From positions 50,812 through 114,811 of the forward strand of contig UBJO01000074.1 in the NCBI GenBank assembly GCA_900465665.1: a DNA stretch of 64,000 nt. The letters are read 5' to 3'. Below are positions 63,641 to 64,000 of this stretch, one piece after another (the stretch's first letter is position 1; each line of letters opens with the position of its first letter). This DNA is from Hyphomicrobiales bacterium (GTDB taxonomy: Bacteria; Pseudomonadota; Alphaproteobacteria; Rhizobiales; Rhizobiaceae). The position numbers were made by a program, and so were the translations under genes. The notes under the pieces are model-generated. The model was not told the DNA's origin. It saw nothing but the letters and a program-made list of their open reading frames with translations, and ran no database searches.

Positions 63641-64000
63641 CTTGAACCCCAAAAAACCTTCAACTTCCTGAAAAGCGCCAGCGGCTTGACTGCTTCTGCG
63701 TTGAAGATGCGGCATGGACGACGAGAGATCGCTGAGCGATAGCGGTCTGAAATGGGTCCACCACCAAGGATGAGGCACCTGCTGCGTAATGCTGACCGCG
63801 CCTATCACCGCCATTTGAGGCCAGCACCACCGCGTCCTGCCCCGGCTTTAGTCCTGCCAGGCTCGCGCCGGCTGCAACGGCCTTGCCGTCCTGCTCTTCG
63901 TTTCGGCCCTGCGGGTGCCAGCCGCCGCTCTTAGCCCGGCTTTCGGACCGCCGTAGCAGGTCGCGATGGTCGCGACCTCGAACGGAGGCCGACATGACAA
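63641..64000. other. Window end, unresolved
   Basis: Overlapping frames on both strands (111 codons minus at 63660-63995, 96 codons minus, 60 codons plus). The 111-codon frame has partly protein-like sequence (LKPGQDAVVLASNGGDRRGQ) but no clear start. I do not call a gene. Confidence 0.3.

Overview
The window looks like a piece of a Rhizobiaceae genome (Rhizobium/Agrobacterium/Sinorhizobium group), probably a large plasmid, chromid or accessory chromosomal region. The case rests on gene content: HWE-family histidine kinases, a DUF982 protein, NGN-rich exported proteins, ugpBAEC, a RopB/Omp25-like outer-membrane protein, LovR-like single-domain response regulators and several matches to the alphaproteobacterial EcfG (general stress) promoter. 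I see no rRNA, tRNA, CRISPR, complete insertion sequence, replication gene or conjugation gene. Taxonomy and replicon type are inferences.

Layout. 1-5.4 kb: two NGN/Gly-rich exported proteins flank a NarL-type two-component pair and small stress-type genes (BON domain, coiled-coil membrane protein). 5.5-8.6 kb: a minus-strand operon of type III polyketide synthase, ICMT-type methyltransferase and DHA2 exporter. 9.5-16.6 kb: a signalling cluster of triple-receiver hybrid kinase, CheR, CheB, receiver-HWE kinase and PAS-HWE kinase. 17.0-18.9 kb: htpG behind a sigma-32-like promoter. 19.2-24.6 kb: a minus-strand uronate operon (GntR regulator, kduI, kduD, complete polar-amino-acid-type ABC transporter). 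25-26.6 kb: DUF982 protein, single-domain response regulator and the decayed remains of a LOV photoreceptor gene. 27-29.8 kb: an EmrAB-type efflux pair behind a strong EcfG-type promoter match. 30-36.5 kb: 2H phosphoesterase, diguanylate cyclase, HU, CHASE4-GGDEF-EAL protein, MgtC-like protein.

36.7-47.5 kb is a block for uptake of phosphorylated carbon compounds: a LacI regulator with two matching operators, an AfuABC/FbpABC-like ABC system, an inositol-monophosphatase-family enzyme, then ugpBAEC for glycerol-3-phosphate. 47.6-51.3 kb: two overlapping small genes, DUF1398 and MarR genes under a perfect 17-bp inverted repeat, and a large DUF6880-like protein. 52-57.6 kb: outer-membrane barrel, an orphan periplasmic solute-binding protein paired with a membrane diguanylate cyclase, and a MscS channel with a cyclic-nucleotide-binding domain. 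57.7-64 kb: Nudix hydrolase and a run of small envelope or stress genes (DUF992, DUF4112, BrkB/YihY and unknowns), some with EcfG-like promoters.

The common theme is environmental sensing: at least four histidine kinases, three GGDEF proteins, general-stress promoters, and uptake of plant- or soil-derived uronates and organophosphates. The freshest leads are the solute-binding-protein/diguanylate-cyclase pair, the polyketide operon, the kduID-linked amino-acid-type transporter, the LOV pseudogene and the EcfG-driven efflux pump.
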